This document shows positions 7,641 through 16,125 of a stretch of 30,467 nt of DNA, piece after piece (the first letter of the stretch is position 1; each line of letters begins with the position of its first letter). The notes below the pieces were generated by a model. It saw only the letters and a program-made list of their open reading frames with translations, made no database searches and was not told where the DNA came from. This DNA is from WS-11 sp964405235 (GTDB lineage: Bacteria; Eisenbacteria; RBG-16-71-46): positions 1-30,467 of the forward strand of contig CAYONG010000181.1 in the NCBI GenBank assembly GCA_964405235.1, read 5' to 3'. The position numbers and the translations under genes were made by a program.

Positions 7641-8852
7641 ATGGCGACTTTCGTCTGGAGGGGTCGGACGCTCGGCGGCGAAGCGCAGGCCGGGGAGATC
7701 GAGGTCGGGCGACAGGAAGAGGCGCTCGAACTGCTGCGCAAGAAGAAGATCCTGGTCACCTCGCTGCGCGCCAAGGGCGGGTTCAAGCTGCCGAAGTTCG
7801 GCGCGGTGTCGGTGAGCACCAAGGAGCTGGCGATCTTCACCCGCCAGTTCGCCACGATGATCTCGGCCGGTCTGCCGCTGGTGCAGTGCCTCGACATCCT
7901 GGCGAAGCAGTCGAGCAAGCCGTCGTTCGGGCGCGTGATCGGCGAGGTGACGCGCGAGGTGGAATCGGGCGCGACGCTGGCGGACGCCCTCGGGCGCCAC
8001 AAGAGCGTATTCGACGACCTGTTCCGGAACATGGTCGCGGCCGGCGAGGCGGGCGGCGTGCTGGACGAGATCCTCATGCGGCTGGCCACCTACATCGAGA
8101 AGGCCGACGCGCTCAAGCGAAAGGTGCAGAGCGCGATGGTTTATCCGGCCGTTGTGCTCACGGTGGCACTCGGTGCGACCGCGTTCATGCTCATCTTCAT
8201 CATCCCGACCTTCGCCAAGATGTTCAGTGACTTCGGTGGGGAGCTGCCGCTGCCGACCAAGATCGTGTTGGTGCTCTCGAACGGGCTCAAGATGCTGTGG
8301 TGGGTCATCGTCCTCGCGATCATGGCGACCGGGTTCGCCTTCAACCGCTTCTACGCGACCGAAGGCGGCCGCCGCACCGTCGATGCAATGATGCTCAAGC
8401 TCCCGGCGGTGGGCGACGTGCTGATGAAAGGGGCGGTGGCGCGTTTCACCCGCACCCTGGGCACCCTGATCGCCTCGGGCGTGCCGATCCTCGCCGGGCT
8501 CGAGATCACCGCCCGCACCGCCGGCAACAAGATCATCGCCGAGGCGATCATGACGGCCCGCGCCGCGAACCTCGAGGGCGAGACGGTGGCGGCGCCGCTC
8601 AAGGCGTCGGGCGTGTTCCCGCCGATGGTCGTGCAGATGATCTCGGTCGGCGAGCAGACCGGCGCGCTCGACGAGATGCTCACGAAGATCGCCGTGTTCT
8701 ACGAGGCCGAGGTCGACACCGCTGTGGACACCATGACCTCGATCATCGAGCCGGTCATGATCGTCGTCATGGGCGGCATCGTCGGCGGCATGGTCGTCGC
8801 GATGTACCTGCCGATGTTCAAGCTCATCAGCGTGGTGTCCGGAGGCAACTAG
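7641..8852 (+). CDS. pilC: Type IV pilus inner-membrane platform protein PilC
   Basis: 403-residue polytopic protein of the GspF/PilC family that links the cytoplasmic motors to the growing pilus. ATG 7641 follows an excellent AAGGAGGGG ribosome site. Two GspF domains are visible, the first around KELAIFTRQFATMISAGLPL and the second around ARFTRTLGTLIASGVPI. Hydrophobic helices lie at about 167-192, 208-237 and 365-395 (IIEPVMIVVMGGIVGGMV). Length and helix layout are those of a normal PilC. It starts 11 bases after pilT, and its TAG stop overlaps the pilS GTG by one base, implying translational coupling. Confidence 0.97.
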   Translation: MATFVWRGRTLGGEAQAGEIEVGRQEEALELLRKKKILVTSLRAKGGFKLPKFGAVSVSTKELAIFTRQFATMISAGLPLVQCLDILAKQSSKPSFGRVIGEVTREVESGATLADALGRHKSVFDDLFRNMVAAGEAGGVLDEILMRLATYIEKADALKRKVQSAMVYPAVVLTVALGATAFMLIFIIPTFAKMFSDFGGELPLPTKIVLVLSNGLKMLWWVIVLAIMATGFAFNRFYATEGGRRTVDAMMLKLPAVGDVLMKGAVARFTRTLGTLIASGVPILAGLEITARTAGNKIIAEAIMTARAANLEGETVAAPLKASGVFPPMVVQMISVGEQTGALDEMLTKIAVFYEAEVDTAVDTMTSIIEPVMIVVMGGIVGGMVVAMYLPMFKLISVVSGGN

Positions 8853-10522
8853 TGACGTCGACCCGTGACCCGCAGCCCGATCCGACCGCACTGACCGCCG
8901 CGCTGGCAAACGTCGGTGACCGGTGGGACCGCCTGAAGACGCTGATCCGCGCGCGTCTGCTGGTGGCGACGCTGGCGGTGCCGATCGGTGTGCTGCTGGC
9001 CCCGCGGGCGACCCCCGAGTCGTGGTGGGTCCTGTGGTGGTCGCTGCTCGCGGTGGGCGTGCTGTCCACCCTCTACTGGCTGGGCACGTTGCTGCGGCGC
9101 GGGGAGACAGCGCAGATCTACATACAGCTCCTCTTCGACCTGGCGATCGTCACCGGGCTCGCCGCAATGACCGGTGGCCGCGCCAGCCAGTTCGTCGTCT
9201 TCTTCGCCCTGGTCGTGATCGCGGGCGGCCTGCACGAGCGCCTGACCGGGGGGCTCGTGACCGCCTTCGGGGCGAGCCTCGCGTACCTGGCGCTGCCGTG
9301 GATCGCCCCGCTGCTGGGCGCGGAGGCGGACGGGAGTGCCCCGCTCGATCTGCGGGGGGCTTTCTTGATCATGGTGGGCGTGCTCTCGGGGATCCTGGGT
9401 CGCCGAGTGCACCGCACGCGCGAGCACCTGGAGCGCACTGCCCGCGAGCTCAACCGCGTCATGGTCAATAACGACCTGATCCTGCGCCACCTCACCTCGG
9501 GGGTCTTCACGGTGGATCGTACCGGGATGGCGGCCTACCTCAACCCGGCCGGCGAGGAGATGCTGGGCCTGCGTCGCGAGGACGTGCGCGGGCGCTGGAT
9601 CCAGGACGCCCTGCCCGAACGGCTGCGCGCCCTGCGCGGCGCCATGCTGAGCAGCCTCGAGGAGCAGGAATCGCGTGCCCGCGCCGAGATCATGGTGCGC
9701 ACGTCGGCCGGGACCGAGCTCCCGTTGGGCGTGTCGACCAGCCTGCTGATGCACGACGCCGCCGTCACCGGGGTGGTCGCCGTCTTCCAGGACCTTACCG
9801 CCGTCCGCGAGATGGCGCGCCGGGCGCGGCGCAACGAGACCCTGGCGGAGGTCGGGGCGCTGGCCGCCGGCATCGCTCACGAGCTGCGCAACGGGCTCAA
9901 CCCGATCAGCGGCTCGGTGGAGTGCCTGCAGCGGGAACTCAAGCTCGAGGGCGAGAACGCCCAGCTCATGGAGCTCATTGCGACCGAGTCGGCACGGCTG
10001 AACCGTTTTGTCACCGACCTGCTGGCCTATTCGCGCGAACGCGAGCTGGTGCTCGAGCCGCTGGTGCTCGACGACCGGCTGCCCGAGCTGTGCGAAGCGG
10101 TCGCGCTCGACCCGCGCTGCAAGCAGGGCGTGACGGTGCGTTTCCATCCCGGCGCGGGGGGCGCGAGCCTCCAGGCGGATCACGAACAGTTGCGGCAGGT
10201 CTGGCTCAATCTCGCCACAAACGCGTTCGAGGCAATGTCCGTGGGGGGAACCCTGGTCGTGCGGTCGCGTGAGGGCGATGACGGCCAGGTGGTGGTGGAG
10301 TTCATCGACAACGGTCCCGGGATCGCGGTGGAGGATCTGCCGCGGGTCGGCCAGCCGTTTTTCACGACGAAGAGGGGAGGCACCGGTCTCGGTGTGGCGA
10401 TCGCGCAGCGGATCGTGGAACGGCACGGCGGCACCCTCGTGTTCGAGAGTGCGCCGGGTCGAGGCACGACCGCCCGTGTGAGCCTGCCGGCGGCCACAGC
10501 TCCCGTGGCACAGGCGGCCTGA
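8852..10522 (+). CDS. pilS: Membrane sensor histidine kinase PilS
   Basis: 556-residue sensor kinase that phosphorylates PilR. GTG 8852 overlaps the pilC stop and has GGAGG six bases upstream. The open frame extends much further back, but that part only shadows pilC. Six hydrophobic helices fill about residues 33-180, as in Pseudomonas PilS, where the membrane domain senses pilin levels. A PAS domain follows (about 205-320, LRHLTSGVFTVDRTGMAAYL). The H-box is GIAHELRNGLNPISG with phospho-acceptor H343; the residue after HELRN is Gly where Pro is usual. The N-box is LNLATNAFEAM (N457), then DNGPGI, FFTTK and GGTGLGVAIAQ form the ATP-binding domain. It is paired with pilR 35 bases downstream. 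Confidence 0.95.
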   Translation: MTSTRDPQPDPTALTAALANVGDRWDRLKTLIRARLLVATLAVPIGVLLAPRATPESWWVLWWSLLAVGVLSTLYWLGTLLRRGETAQIYIQLLFDLAIVTGLAAMTGGRASQFVVFFALVVIAGGLHERLTGGLVTAFGASLAYLALPWIAPLLGAEADGSAPLDLRGAFLIMVGVLSGILGRRVHRTREHLERTARELNRVMVNNDLILRHLTSGVFTVDRTGMAAYLNPAGEEMLGLRREDVRGRWIQDALPERLRALRGAMLSSLEEQESRARAEIMVRTSAGTELPLGVSTSLLMHDAAVTGVVAVFQDLTAVREMARRARRNETLAEVGALAAGIAHELRNGLNPISGSVECLQRELKLEGENAQLMELIATESARLNRFVTDLLAYSRERELVLEPLVLDDRLPELCEAVALDPRCKQGVTVRFHPGAGGASLQADHEQLRQVWLNLATNAFEAMSVGGTLVVRSREGDDGQVVVEFIDNGPGIAVEDLPRVGQPFFTTKRGGTGLGVAIAQRIVERHGGTLVFESAPGRGTTARVSLPAATAPVAQAA

Positions 10523-10557
10523 CCGGTCGCTTCAACATCCTGAGCGAGGTGGTGACG

Positions 10558-11964
10558 ATGTCTGCGGAAAAGATCCTGGTGGTGGATGACGAGCAGAGCA
10601 TGACTCAGTTCCTGAGCATCGTGCTCCGCAAGGAGAACTTCCAGGTCACGGCCGTGAGCAATGGCCGGGACGCCCTCGAGCGGGTCAAGGCCGAGAACTT
10701 CGACGTCGTCATCACCGACATCAAGATGCCGGGGATGGACGGGATCCAACTGTTGAACCACAGCAAGAAGCACGACCCCTCGCTGCCGGTCGTGATCATG
10801 ACCGCCTACGCGTCACAGCAGTCGGCGATCGACGCCGTCAATCACGGCGCCTTCCAGTACCTGATCAAGAACGCCAAGAACGACGAGATCAAGCTGGTGG
10901 TCCGCAACGCGCTGGAGATGCGCAAGGTGCGCAGCGAGAACCTGTTCCTCAAGCGCGAGCTGAAGAAGGGACACGAGGAGAAGACCATCATCGGGTCGTC
11001 CGACGAGATGGTCCGCGTCTTCAAGATGGTCGACAAGGTCGCGAACAGCGAGGCGACCATCCTGATCCAGGGCGAGAGCGGCACGGGCAAGGAGTTGATC
11101 GCGCGCGAGATCCATTACCGGAGCGGGAAGGCGCAGGGCCCGTTCGTGAGCATCAACTGCGGCGCCATCCCGCGCGACCTGCTGGAGAGCAATCTGTTCG
11201 GCCACGTGAAGGGCTCCTTCACCGGCGCGGTGCGCGATTCGGCGGGGCTGTTCCAGGTCGCCGAAGGTGGCACGTTCTTCCTCGACGAGGTGGGGGACAT
11301 GCCGATCGCGACCCAGGTCAAATTGCTGCGCGCGCTCCAGGAGCGCGAGATCATCCCGGTCGGCGGCACCCAGACGGTCAAGATCGACTGCCGGCTGGTG
11401 GCGGCTACCAACTCCGATCTGGAGAAGGAGGTGGCGGCCGGGCGGTTCCGCGCCGACCTGTTCTACCGGTTGAACGTCATCCCCATCCGGCTGCCGGCGC
11501 TGCGCCAGCGGCGCGACGACATCCCGATCCTGGTCGACCATTTCCTCAAGCGGCACGCGCAGTCGAACCCCGCAAAAACGGTCAACAAGGATGCCATGGA
11601 CCTGCTCATGCGCTACGACTGGCCGGGCAACGTGCGCGAGTTGGAGAACGTCATGGAGCGCGCCCTCATCCTCGACGAGACCGGTGTGATCGGGCCTGAA
11701 GATCTGCCCGAGAAGATCCGCTTTGGGCACAGCCAGCGCGGGAGCCTGGTGATCGATACCCCGACGCTGACGCTCGAGGAACTGGAAAAGGAGTACATCC
11801 TGAAGGTGCTGAATCACACCCGATGGCAGAAGAAGCGCGCCAGCGAGGTCCTCGGGATCAACGCCTCGACGCTCTACCGGAAGCTGTTGGGCTACGGCCT
11901 CGACCGGGGCGATCAGGGGGATCCGACCGGCACGTCGGAGGCGCCCGACGCGCACGCCGCCTGA
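10558..11964 (+). CDS. pilR: Sigma54-dependent response regulator PilR
   Basis: 468-residue NtrC-class activator for sigma54 RNA polymerase. ATG 10558 has GAGG eight bases upstream; the GTG codons at 10549 and 10552 overlap that ribosome site and are less likely. The receiver domain (1-120) has phospho-acceptor D54 in VVITDIKMPGMDG. The AAA+ domain (about 140-380) has Walker A GESGTGKE (172-179), the sigma54-contact loop as GSFTGA (219-224, Ser for the commoner Ala) and Walker B in GGTFFLDEVGDM. A Fis-type helix-turn-helix is near the C-terminus (ASEVLGINASTLYRKL). Sigma54 motifs upstream of both pilA genes and two other pil operons are its likely targets. Confidence 0.96.
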   Translation: MSAEKILVVDDEQSMTQFLSIVLRKENFQVTAVSNGRDALERVKAENFDVVITDIKMPGMDGIQLLNHSKKHDPSLPVVIMTAYASQQSAIDAVNHGAFQYLIKNAKNDEIKLVVRNALEMRKVRSENLFLKRELKKGHEEKTIIGSSDEMVRVFKMVDKVANSEATILIQGESGTGKELIAREIHYRSGKAQGPFVSINCGAIPRDLLESNLFGHVKGSFTGAVRDSAGLFQVAEGGTFFLDEVGDMPIATQVKLLRALQEREIIPVGGTQTVKIDCRLVAATNSDLEKEVAAGRFRADLFYRLNVIPIRLPALRQRRDDIPILVDHFLKRHAQSNPAKTVNKDAMDLLMRYDWPGNVRELENVMERALILDETGVIGPEDLPEKIRFGHSQRGSLVIDTPTLTLEELEKEYILKVLNHTRWQKKRASEVLGINASTLYRKLLGYGLDRGDQGDPTGTSEAPDAHAA

Positions 11965-12139
11965 CGGTTGCGGACCGCACGAATAGGGCTTGGACATTGC
12001 AGATGGAGAAGATCGCTGGGCGGCCGGTCGGAGATTGCCCGGTCCTCCGTGCGAAGGACGGCGGCACGGGTTTTAGACCCACGTTGCAAGTGATTGTCGT
12101 TCAACAGGCCGGGACCGGGGACGAGGGAGCCGCCCCCGG

Positions 12140-12155
12140 TGGCATTCCGGTTGCA
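12140..12155 (+). promoter_or_regulatory. Sigma54 (-24/-12) promoter of pilA1
   Basis: TGGCATTCCGGTTGCA matches TGGCACGNNNNTTGCW at every position except the CG pair, with GG at 12141-12142 and GC at 12153-12154. Transcription would begin near 12166, giving a leader of about 60 bases to the ATG at 12225. This is the classical PilR/sigma54 target arrangement. Confidence 0.82.
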
Positions 12156-12224
12156 TGACCCAGCAGCAGAGAGGGTCGGCACAAACCAGCGGCCCCGGAC
12201 CGAAAAGAAGGAGGAGCAGTCACT

Positions 12225-12659
12225 ATGTTCAAGTCCGAGAAGGGCTTCACCCTGATCGAGCTGATGATCGTGGTCGTGATCATCGGTATCCTGGCCGCGA
12301 TCGCGATCCCGAACTTCATCGCGATGCAGAGCCGGGCCAAGGAAGGCAGCACCAAGGCCAACATGCACACCTTCCAGCTGGCGGCCGAGGACTACGGTGT
12401 GCAGAACGACGGCACGTATGCCGCCGCGGCTGCGACCCTGAGCCCCCTTCTGCCGCAGGCCGGGGCCGCCTTCAAGAACCCGTTCACGCAGGGGGTCGGT
12501 GCCAATCTCGCGTGGGAGGATCGCGCGAGCATGCTGAACCCTCCGACTTCGACCCTGAACGGCATCACGAGCTACTCAGACTCCCTGACGACCACCTACA
12601 ACATCATGGGCGTCGGCAAGGCCGCCCCGCTGGCGCTGGTGCTGACCGCCGGCCAGTAG
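12225..12659 (+). CDS. pilA: Type IV pilin PilA, first copy
   Basis: 144-residue major-pilin-type prepilin. ATG 12225 follows an AAGGAGGAG ribosome site. The leader MFKSEKG is cut by prepilin peptidase before FTLIELMIVVVIIGILAA, with Glu at mature position 5 as required for assembly. The hydrophobic helix continues into IAIPNFIAMQSRAKEGSTKA. The globular part is short and contains no cysteine, so there is no disulfide-bounded D-region. It ends in LALVLTAGQ. It is nearly identical over the N-terminal third to the pilin at 12945, and has its own sigma54 promoter and its own terminator. A pseudopilin is a formal alternative, but neighbouring pilSR and the promoter favour a main pilin. Confidence 0.94.
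   Translation: MFKSEKGFTLIELMIVVVIIGILAAIAIPNFIAMQSRAKEGSTKANMHTFQLAAEDYGVQNDGTYAAAAATLSPLLPQAGAAFKNPFTQGVGANLAWEDRASMLNPPTSTLNGITSYSDSLTTTYNIMGVGKAAPLALVLTAGQ
12253..12322 (+). repeat. 70-bp stretch identical between the two pilin genes
   Basis: Bases 12253-12322 are identical, wobble positions included, to 12976-13045 in the second pilin gene. They encode the hydrophobic alpha-1 helix from IELMIVVV to PNFIA. The offset is 723 bases, and identity falls away further downstream. This fits a recent duplication or gene conversion limited to the assembly helix. Confidence 0.93.
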
Positions 12660-12678
12660 TCAGGCAGGCGTTGAACGG

Positions 12679-12710
12679 CGAGGGCGGGAGCGATCCCGCC
12701 CTCGTTTCGT
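12679..12710 (+). terminator. Intrinsic terminator after pilA1
   Basis: CGAGGGCGGGA (12679-12689) pairs perfectly with TCCCGCCCTCG (12694-12704) around a GCGA tetraloop. It is followed by TTTCGT. It lies 20 bases after the pilA1 stop and would separate pilA1 from pilA2. Confidence 0.85.
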
Positions 12711-12876
12711 TGGTACGCAAGTGCCGAACGCCGCACGGCCGAGGCTGAAGGCGGAACGCACGTGATCCGGATGAAGCGCGTATCGCAGGCCGCCGATGAC
12801 TAGAGGAGAGGCTGCACAACCCTCGGGGCCTCAGGCGGTTGAAGGGGTGGCCGGCGAGACGGCGTCGTGCGAGTTG

Positions 12877-12892
12877 TGGCACGTCGCTTGCG
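12877..12892 (+). promoter_or_regulatory. Sigma54 (-24/-12) promoter of pilA2
   Basis: TGGCACGTCGCTTGCG matches TGGCACGNNNNTTGCW at all positions but the last. GG is at 12878-12879 and GC at 12890-12891. Transcription would begin near 12903, about 42 bases before the ATG at 12945. It is the best sigma54 match in the window. Confidence 0.88.
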
Positions 12893-12944
12893 GAAGCTAT
12901 CAGTGACCGGGGTGGTGGTCGCCCGGCGGCAGGAGAGTACCGAA

Positions 12945-13379
12945 ATGGCGAGGCGCACTGAACGCGGCTTCACATTGATCGAGCTGATGATCGTGGTCGT
13001 GATCATCGGTATCCTGGCCGCGATCGCGATCCCGAACTTCATCGCCATGCAGGACCGTGCGAGGGAAGGCAGCACCAAAGCCAACATGCACACGTTCCAG
13101 CTCGCGGCCGAGGACTACGGGATCCAGCACGACGGGGTCTACGCCTCGGTGGCCTCGGATGTCTCGGCGCTGATCCCACCGGCGGGGATCACCTTCATCA
13201 ATCCGTTCAACCGGACCGCGAGCGCGTGGGTGGATCAGCCCGCGTGGACCATCCCGCTCGTGACGGGTTCGGCGGTCAGCGGCATCACGGCCTATGGGGA
13301 CTCTGCCACCCTGCTTTATCAGGTGACCGGGCGCGGCAAGAGCAGCGATTTCCGGCTGGTCCTGTCCAGCGGCCAGTAG
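12945..13379 (+). CDS. pilA: Type IV pilin PilA, second copy
   Basis: 144-residue prepilin, the same length as the upstream pilin. I chose ATG 12945, which follows AGGAGAG. An earlier in-frame start at 12867 would place the sigma54 promoter inside the gene. The leader MARRTERG precedes FTLIELMIVVVIIGILAA, with Glu at mature position 5. The helix and the first part of the globular domain (AREGSTKANMHTFQLAAEDY) nearly match pilA1. The rest differs (VSALIPPAGITFINPFNRTA), and the end FRLVLSSGQ parallels LALVLTAGQ of pilA1. No cysteine is present. Different surface regions on one shared assembly helix suggest alternative or mixed pilins. No clear terminator follows, so it may read into the exporter genes. 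Confidence 0.94.
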   Translation: MARRTERGFTLIELMIVVVIIGILAAIAIPNFIAMQDRAREGSTKANMHTFQLAAEDYGIQHDGVYASVASDVSALIPPAGITFINPFNRTASAWVDQPAWTIPLVTGSAVSGITAYGDSATLLYQVTGRGKSSDFRLVLSSGQ

Positions 13380-13456
13380 GCCGCACCCCTGGCCCGGACG
13401 CCCCGGCCGGTCCAGCGAGTACTCCTCTTTTCGCGTCGTCCGCCGGCCCCGATGGG

Positions 13457-13472
13457 CGGCACGGACGTTGCA
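13457..13472 (+). promoter_or_regulatory. Sigma54 (-24/-12) promoter candidate for the ABC exporter operon
   Basis: CGGCACGGACGTTGCA matches TGGCACGNNNNTTGCW except at the first base. GG is at 13458-13459 and GC at 13470-13471. Transcription would begin near 13483, about 89 bases before the GTG at 13572. This puts the pilH-pilI-TPR genes under possible PilR control. Confidence 0.75.
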
Positions 13473-13571
13473 TTCTGCCCGCCTGATGTGCCGACCCAGC
13501 GCCAAGTGGCGACGGCCGGCGGGAAGCCAAGTCCTTGTCCGGGCAGCATTCCGACGCTAAAGAGGAGACCT

Positions 13572-14609
13572 GTGGATCCGTCCGACTTCTATCCCGATGG
13601 CCGGCCAGTCCCTGGCCGCTTCGCCGCGGTGCCGGCAGGGGAACCAGCCGTACGGACTGTCGGTCTCGGCAAGTCCTATCGCCATCCCTGGACAGGTCGT
13701 GTGGTGCCGGGGATCGAGGACATGAACCTCGTGGTCGAGCGCGGCGAGGTCATGGGGTGCCTGGGTCCCAATGGGGCGGGCAAGACGACCACGCTCAAGC
13801 TCCTCACCGGGCTGCTCAAGCCGACCCGGGGGAGTGCCTGGCTCCTGGGCGAGCCCATCTCCTCAAGTGAGAGTCGGCGCCGGCTGGGGTTCCTGCCCGA
13901 GCAGCCCTACTTCTACGAGTACCTGAGCGGGATCGAGTACCTCGAGTTCGTCGGGCGGCTCTCCGGGCTACAGGCCCAGGACGCGCACGAGCGGGCGCGG
14001 AGCTGGCTGGGACGCGTGGGGCTGGGCGCGCGGCCCCAGTTGGTGCTGCGCAAGTACTCCAAGGGCATGCTCCAGCGTCTCGGCCTGGGCGCGGCGCTCA
14101 TGCACGATCCCGAGCTGCTCATCCTCGACGAGCCTATGAGCGGGCTCGACCCCTTCGGCCGGCGTGATGTGCGCGACCTGATCCACGAACAGCGCGAGCG
14201 CGGCACCACGGTGCTCTTCTCCTCGCACATCCTCCCCGATGTCGAGACCCTGTGCGACCGGGTCGCGATCATCATCGCCGGCCGGCTGACGCGCGTGGCC
14301 ACCGTCGGCGAGATCGTGGGTGGCAGCCGCCAGCGGGTGGAGATCCGCTGCGCCGGGGTGCCGCTGCTCGAGATCGGGCCCGAGCTGAGCGATGTCCTGG
14401 AGCGCCAGGATCACTCCCACGAGACGGTCTTCCTGCTCGGCGACGACACCCGGCTCAACGAGGTGATCGATTGGTTGCTGCGCAGGGGCGCCTCGATTCG
14501 GGCCGTCACGCCGCAGCGCACGTCGCTCGAGGACATGTTTCTGGAGGCGGCCGGGACGCGGGCCGACATGCGGGCCCCAGGGCAGGTCGACGATCGGAGG
14601 AGCGCATGA
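13572..14609 (+). CDS. pilH: ABC transporter ATPase of the pilus locus (PilH-like, Myxococcus nomenclature)
   Basis: 345-residue ABC ATPase. GTG 13572 follows AGAGGAGA; the open frame extends back to 13452 but lacks a ribosome site and would cover the sigma54 motif. Walker A is GPNGAGKTTTLKLLTG, the Q-loop lies in LGFLPEQPYFYEYLSG, the signature is YSKGMLQRLGLG, and Walker B is LLILDEPMSGLDP. The switch histidine is in LFSSHILPDVETLCDR. A C-terminal extension of about 100 residues resembles drug/Na-type ABC exporters. It overlaps the permease gene by ATGA. An ABC pair at this spot between pilA and pilM matches pilH/pilI of Myxococcus xanthus, where it is needed for pili. Its substrate is unknown. 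It is unrelated to the CheY-like PilH of Pseudomonas. Confidence 0.9.
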   Translation: MDPSDFYPDGRPVPGRFAAVPAGEPAVRTVGLGKSYRHPWTGRVVPGIEDMNLVVERGEVMGCLGPNGAGKTTTLKLLTGLLKPTRGSAWLLGEPISSSESRRRLGFLPEQPYFYEYLSGIEYLEFVGRLSGLQAQDAHERARSWLGRVGLGARPQLVLRKYSKGMLQRLGLGAALMHDPELLILDEPMSGLDPFGRRDVRDLIHEQRERGTTVLFSSHILPDVETLCDRVAIIIAGRLTRVATVGEIVGGSRQRVEIRCAGVPLLEIGPELSDVLERQDHSHETVFLLGDDTRLNEVIDWLLRRGASIRAVTPQRTSLEDMFLEAAGTRADMRAPGQVDDRRSA

Positions 14610-15370
14610 CCGTGCCCCTCATTGCGCAGAACACGTTTCGCGAGGCGACCCGCGACCGGGTGCTGGCCGGGGTGGTGATCGCCGGCGTCTTGGTGATCCT
14701 CGGCACCCAACTGCTCCAGACGCTGGCGCTCGGTGAGGGCCGGCGGCTCACGATCGATCTGGGGCTCACGACCATCTCGCTGTTCGGGCTGCTCATCGTG
14801 TTGCTGGTCGGCACCAGCCTGGTGGCGAAGGAGATCGAGCGCCGCACCATCTTCAACCTGCTCGCGCGGCCGATCAGCCGGCCGGCCTATCTCATGGGGA
14901 AGTGGCTGGGGCTTTCGGGCGCGCTGTGGGTGGTGGCGGGTTCGCTCGGTCTGGCCCTGTGGGTGGTGCTGGCGGTGCGTGGCGACGCGGCGATGGGCCC
15001 AGTGGTCCTCGAAGCCACCTACCTGGCCGGACTCGAGCTGACAGTGATCACCGCGCTGGCGGTCCTGTTCTCCGCGCTCTCCACGCCGGTGCTCTCGGCG
15101 CTCTACACGCTCGGCTTCTACGCCGTGGGTCAGTGGAGCTGGGACCTGCGGGAGTTCGCACGTCAGTCCCCGGCCGCGATGGGCAGGACGCTCGATGTGG
15201 TGGCCAACCTCGTCCCCAATCTGCCGGTCTTCAACATGCGGGCGCTGGCCGCCCACGGCGAGCCGACCACGCTCTATCACCTCGCCCTCGCCACGCTCTA
15301 CGCCCTGGTCTACAGCGGCTGCGTGCTGGCCCTCGCCTCCGCCGCATTCGAGTCCCGGGACTTCAAGTGA
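14606..15370 (+). CDS. pilI: ABC-2 type permease of the pilus locus (PilI-like)
   Basis: 254-residue membrane protein with about six helices, partner of the preceding ATPase. ATG 14606 overlaps its TGA. It begins MTVPLIAQNTFREATRDRVL, the usual cytoplasmic start of ABC-2 permeases. The first helix is VLAGVVIAGVLVILGTQLL, and SLVAKEIERRTIFNLLARPI is a family hallmark. Further helices are around 108-130, 145-170 and 228-246. The transported molecule is not deducible. Its end overlaps the next gene by GTGA, so the three genes are translationally coupled. Confidence 0.9.
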   Translation: MTVPLIAQNTFREATRDRVLAGVVIAGVLVILGTQLLQTLALGEGRRLTIDLGLTTISLFGLLIVLLVGTSLVAKEIERRTIFNLLARPISRPAYLMGKWLGLSGALWVVAGSLGLALWVVLAVRGDAAMGPVVLEATYLAGLELTVITALAVLFSALSTPVLSALYTLGFYAVGQWSWDLREFARQSPAAMGRTLDVVANLVPNLPVFNMRALAAHGEPTTLYHLALATLYALVYSGCVLALASAAFESRDFK

Positions 15371-16125
15371 TCCGGGCTGGGGTTCCCCCGTGGATGGGGC
15401 GCGCGATCGCCGCGTGGGGGGTGGCATTGCTGCTCGGGACATGCGCGTTTCAGCTGGCCGCCAGGCTGGCGCGCGATCTGCCGCGCCCCCATCCGCTCGA
15501 GGAGCTTTCGTACTACCCCTCTGGCCGGCGGCTGGAACTGGCCACGCTCGGCCATGCCGACACCTTCGCCGATCTCGCCTGGATGCGCGCGGTCCAGTAC
15601 TACGGCGAGCATCGACGCACCGACATGCGGTTCGCTCGGCTCTTTCACGTGTTCGACGTCCTCACCTCCCTCTCGCCCCGTTTCGTCCCGGCCTACGTGT
15701 TCGGGAGCTTCGCGCTCGCGCAGGAGGGGGGCGACTTCGAGCGGGCGGAGGCGCTGATGCTCAAGGGCCTGAATGAGAACCCCGCAAGCGGGCAGCTCGC
15801 CTTCGAGCTGGGCTTCCTCTACTACGTGAAGCCCGGAGGTCGCGATCTTAGTCGCGCCGCCGAGTACTTCGAGCAGGCCGCGCGCCTGCCCGATGGCCCG
15901 CCCTCGGCCCGTCGCTTCGCGGCCTACGTCCGCCAGAACGCCGGGGACTTCGCGGTCGCTCGAGCGCTCTGGGTCGAGGTCGCCCGGCAATCGGAGAACC
16001 GCTACCTGCGCGAGATGGCCGAGCGCGAGATCCGCAAGATCGAGCAGGCGTGGGCGACCGGGCACGATGAGTTGGCCCGCAGGCGGTTGACAACGCCGAC
16101 CGTTGTGATCAGGGGAAGCCCCTGA
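15367..16125 (+). CDS. Membrane-anchored TPR protein of the pilus locus
   Basis: 252 residues from GTG 15367, overlapping the permease stop; ATG 15394 is an alternative start. An N-terminal membrane helix (IAAWGVALLLGTCAFQLAA) is followed by a conserved-looking YYPSGRRLELATLGHADTFA segment. Helical repeats of TPR type follow (ALAQEGGDFERAEALMLKGL, then LAFELGFLYYV, then SRAAEYFEQAARLPDGP). The soluble part should face the periplasm. Its order behind the ABC pair suggests it assists that exporter or the pilus machine. It occupies the locus where Myxococcus has further accessory genes, but I cannot equate it with PilG. The function is unknown. Confidence 0.8.
   Translation: MIRAGVPPWMGRAIAAWGVALLLGTCAFQLAARLARDLPRPHPLEELSYYPSGRRLELATLGHADTFADLAWMRAVQYYGEHRRTDMRFARLFHVFDVLTSLSPRFVPAYVFGSFALAQEGGDFERAEALMLKGLNENPASGQLAFELGFLYYVKPGGRDLSRAAEYFEQAARLPDGPPSARRFAAYVRQNAGDFAVARALWVEVARQSENRYLREMAEREIRKIEQAWATGHDELARRRLTTPTVVIRGSP

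Noticed and set aside
8297..8851. N-terminal extension of the pilS frame
   Set aside because: This part overlaps pilC in another frame and translates into Arg/His-rich sequence. The GTG at 8852 has a good ribosome site and gives a normal PilS.
8849..10426. Long minus-strand ORF of 525 codons opposite pilS
   Set aside because: It is antisense to a well-supported histidine kinase, is His/Gln/Arg-rich with no recognisable domain, and arises from high-GC codon bias. The same applies to the long antisense frames at 5467-6921, 7626-8909, 10813-11997 and 26928-28115.
12225..13379. The two pilin genes as type II secretion pseudopilins
   Set aside because: The cluster holds pilT, pilM, pilSR and sigma54 promoters and no gsp-specific genes, so a type IV pilus fits better.
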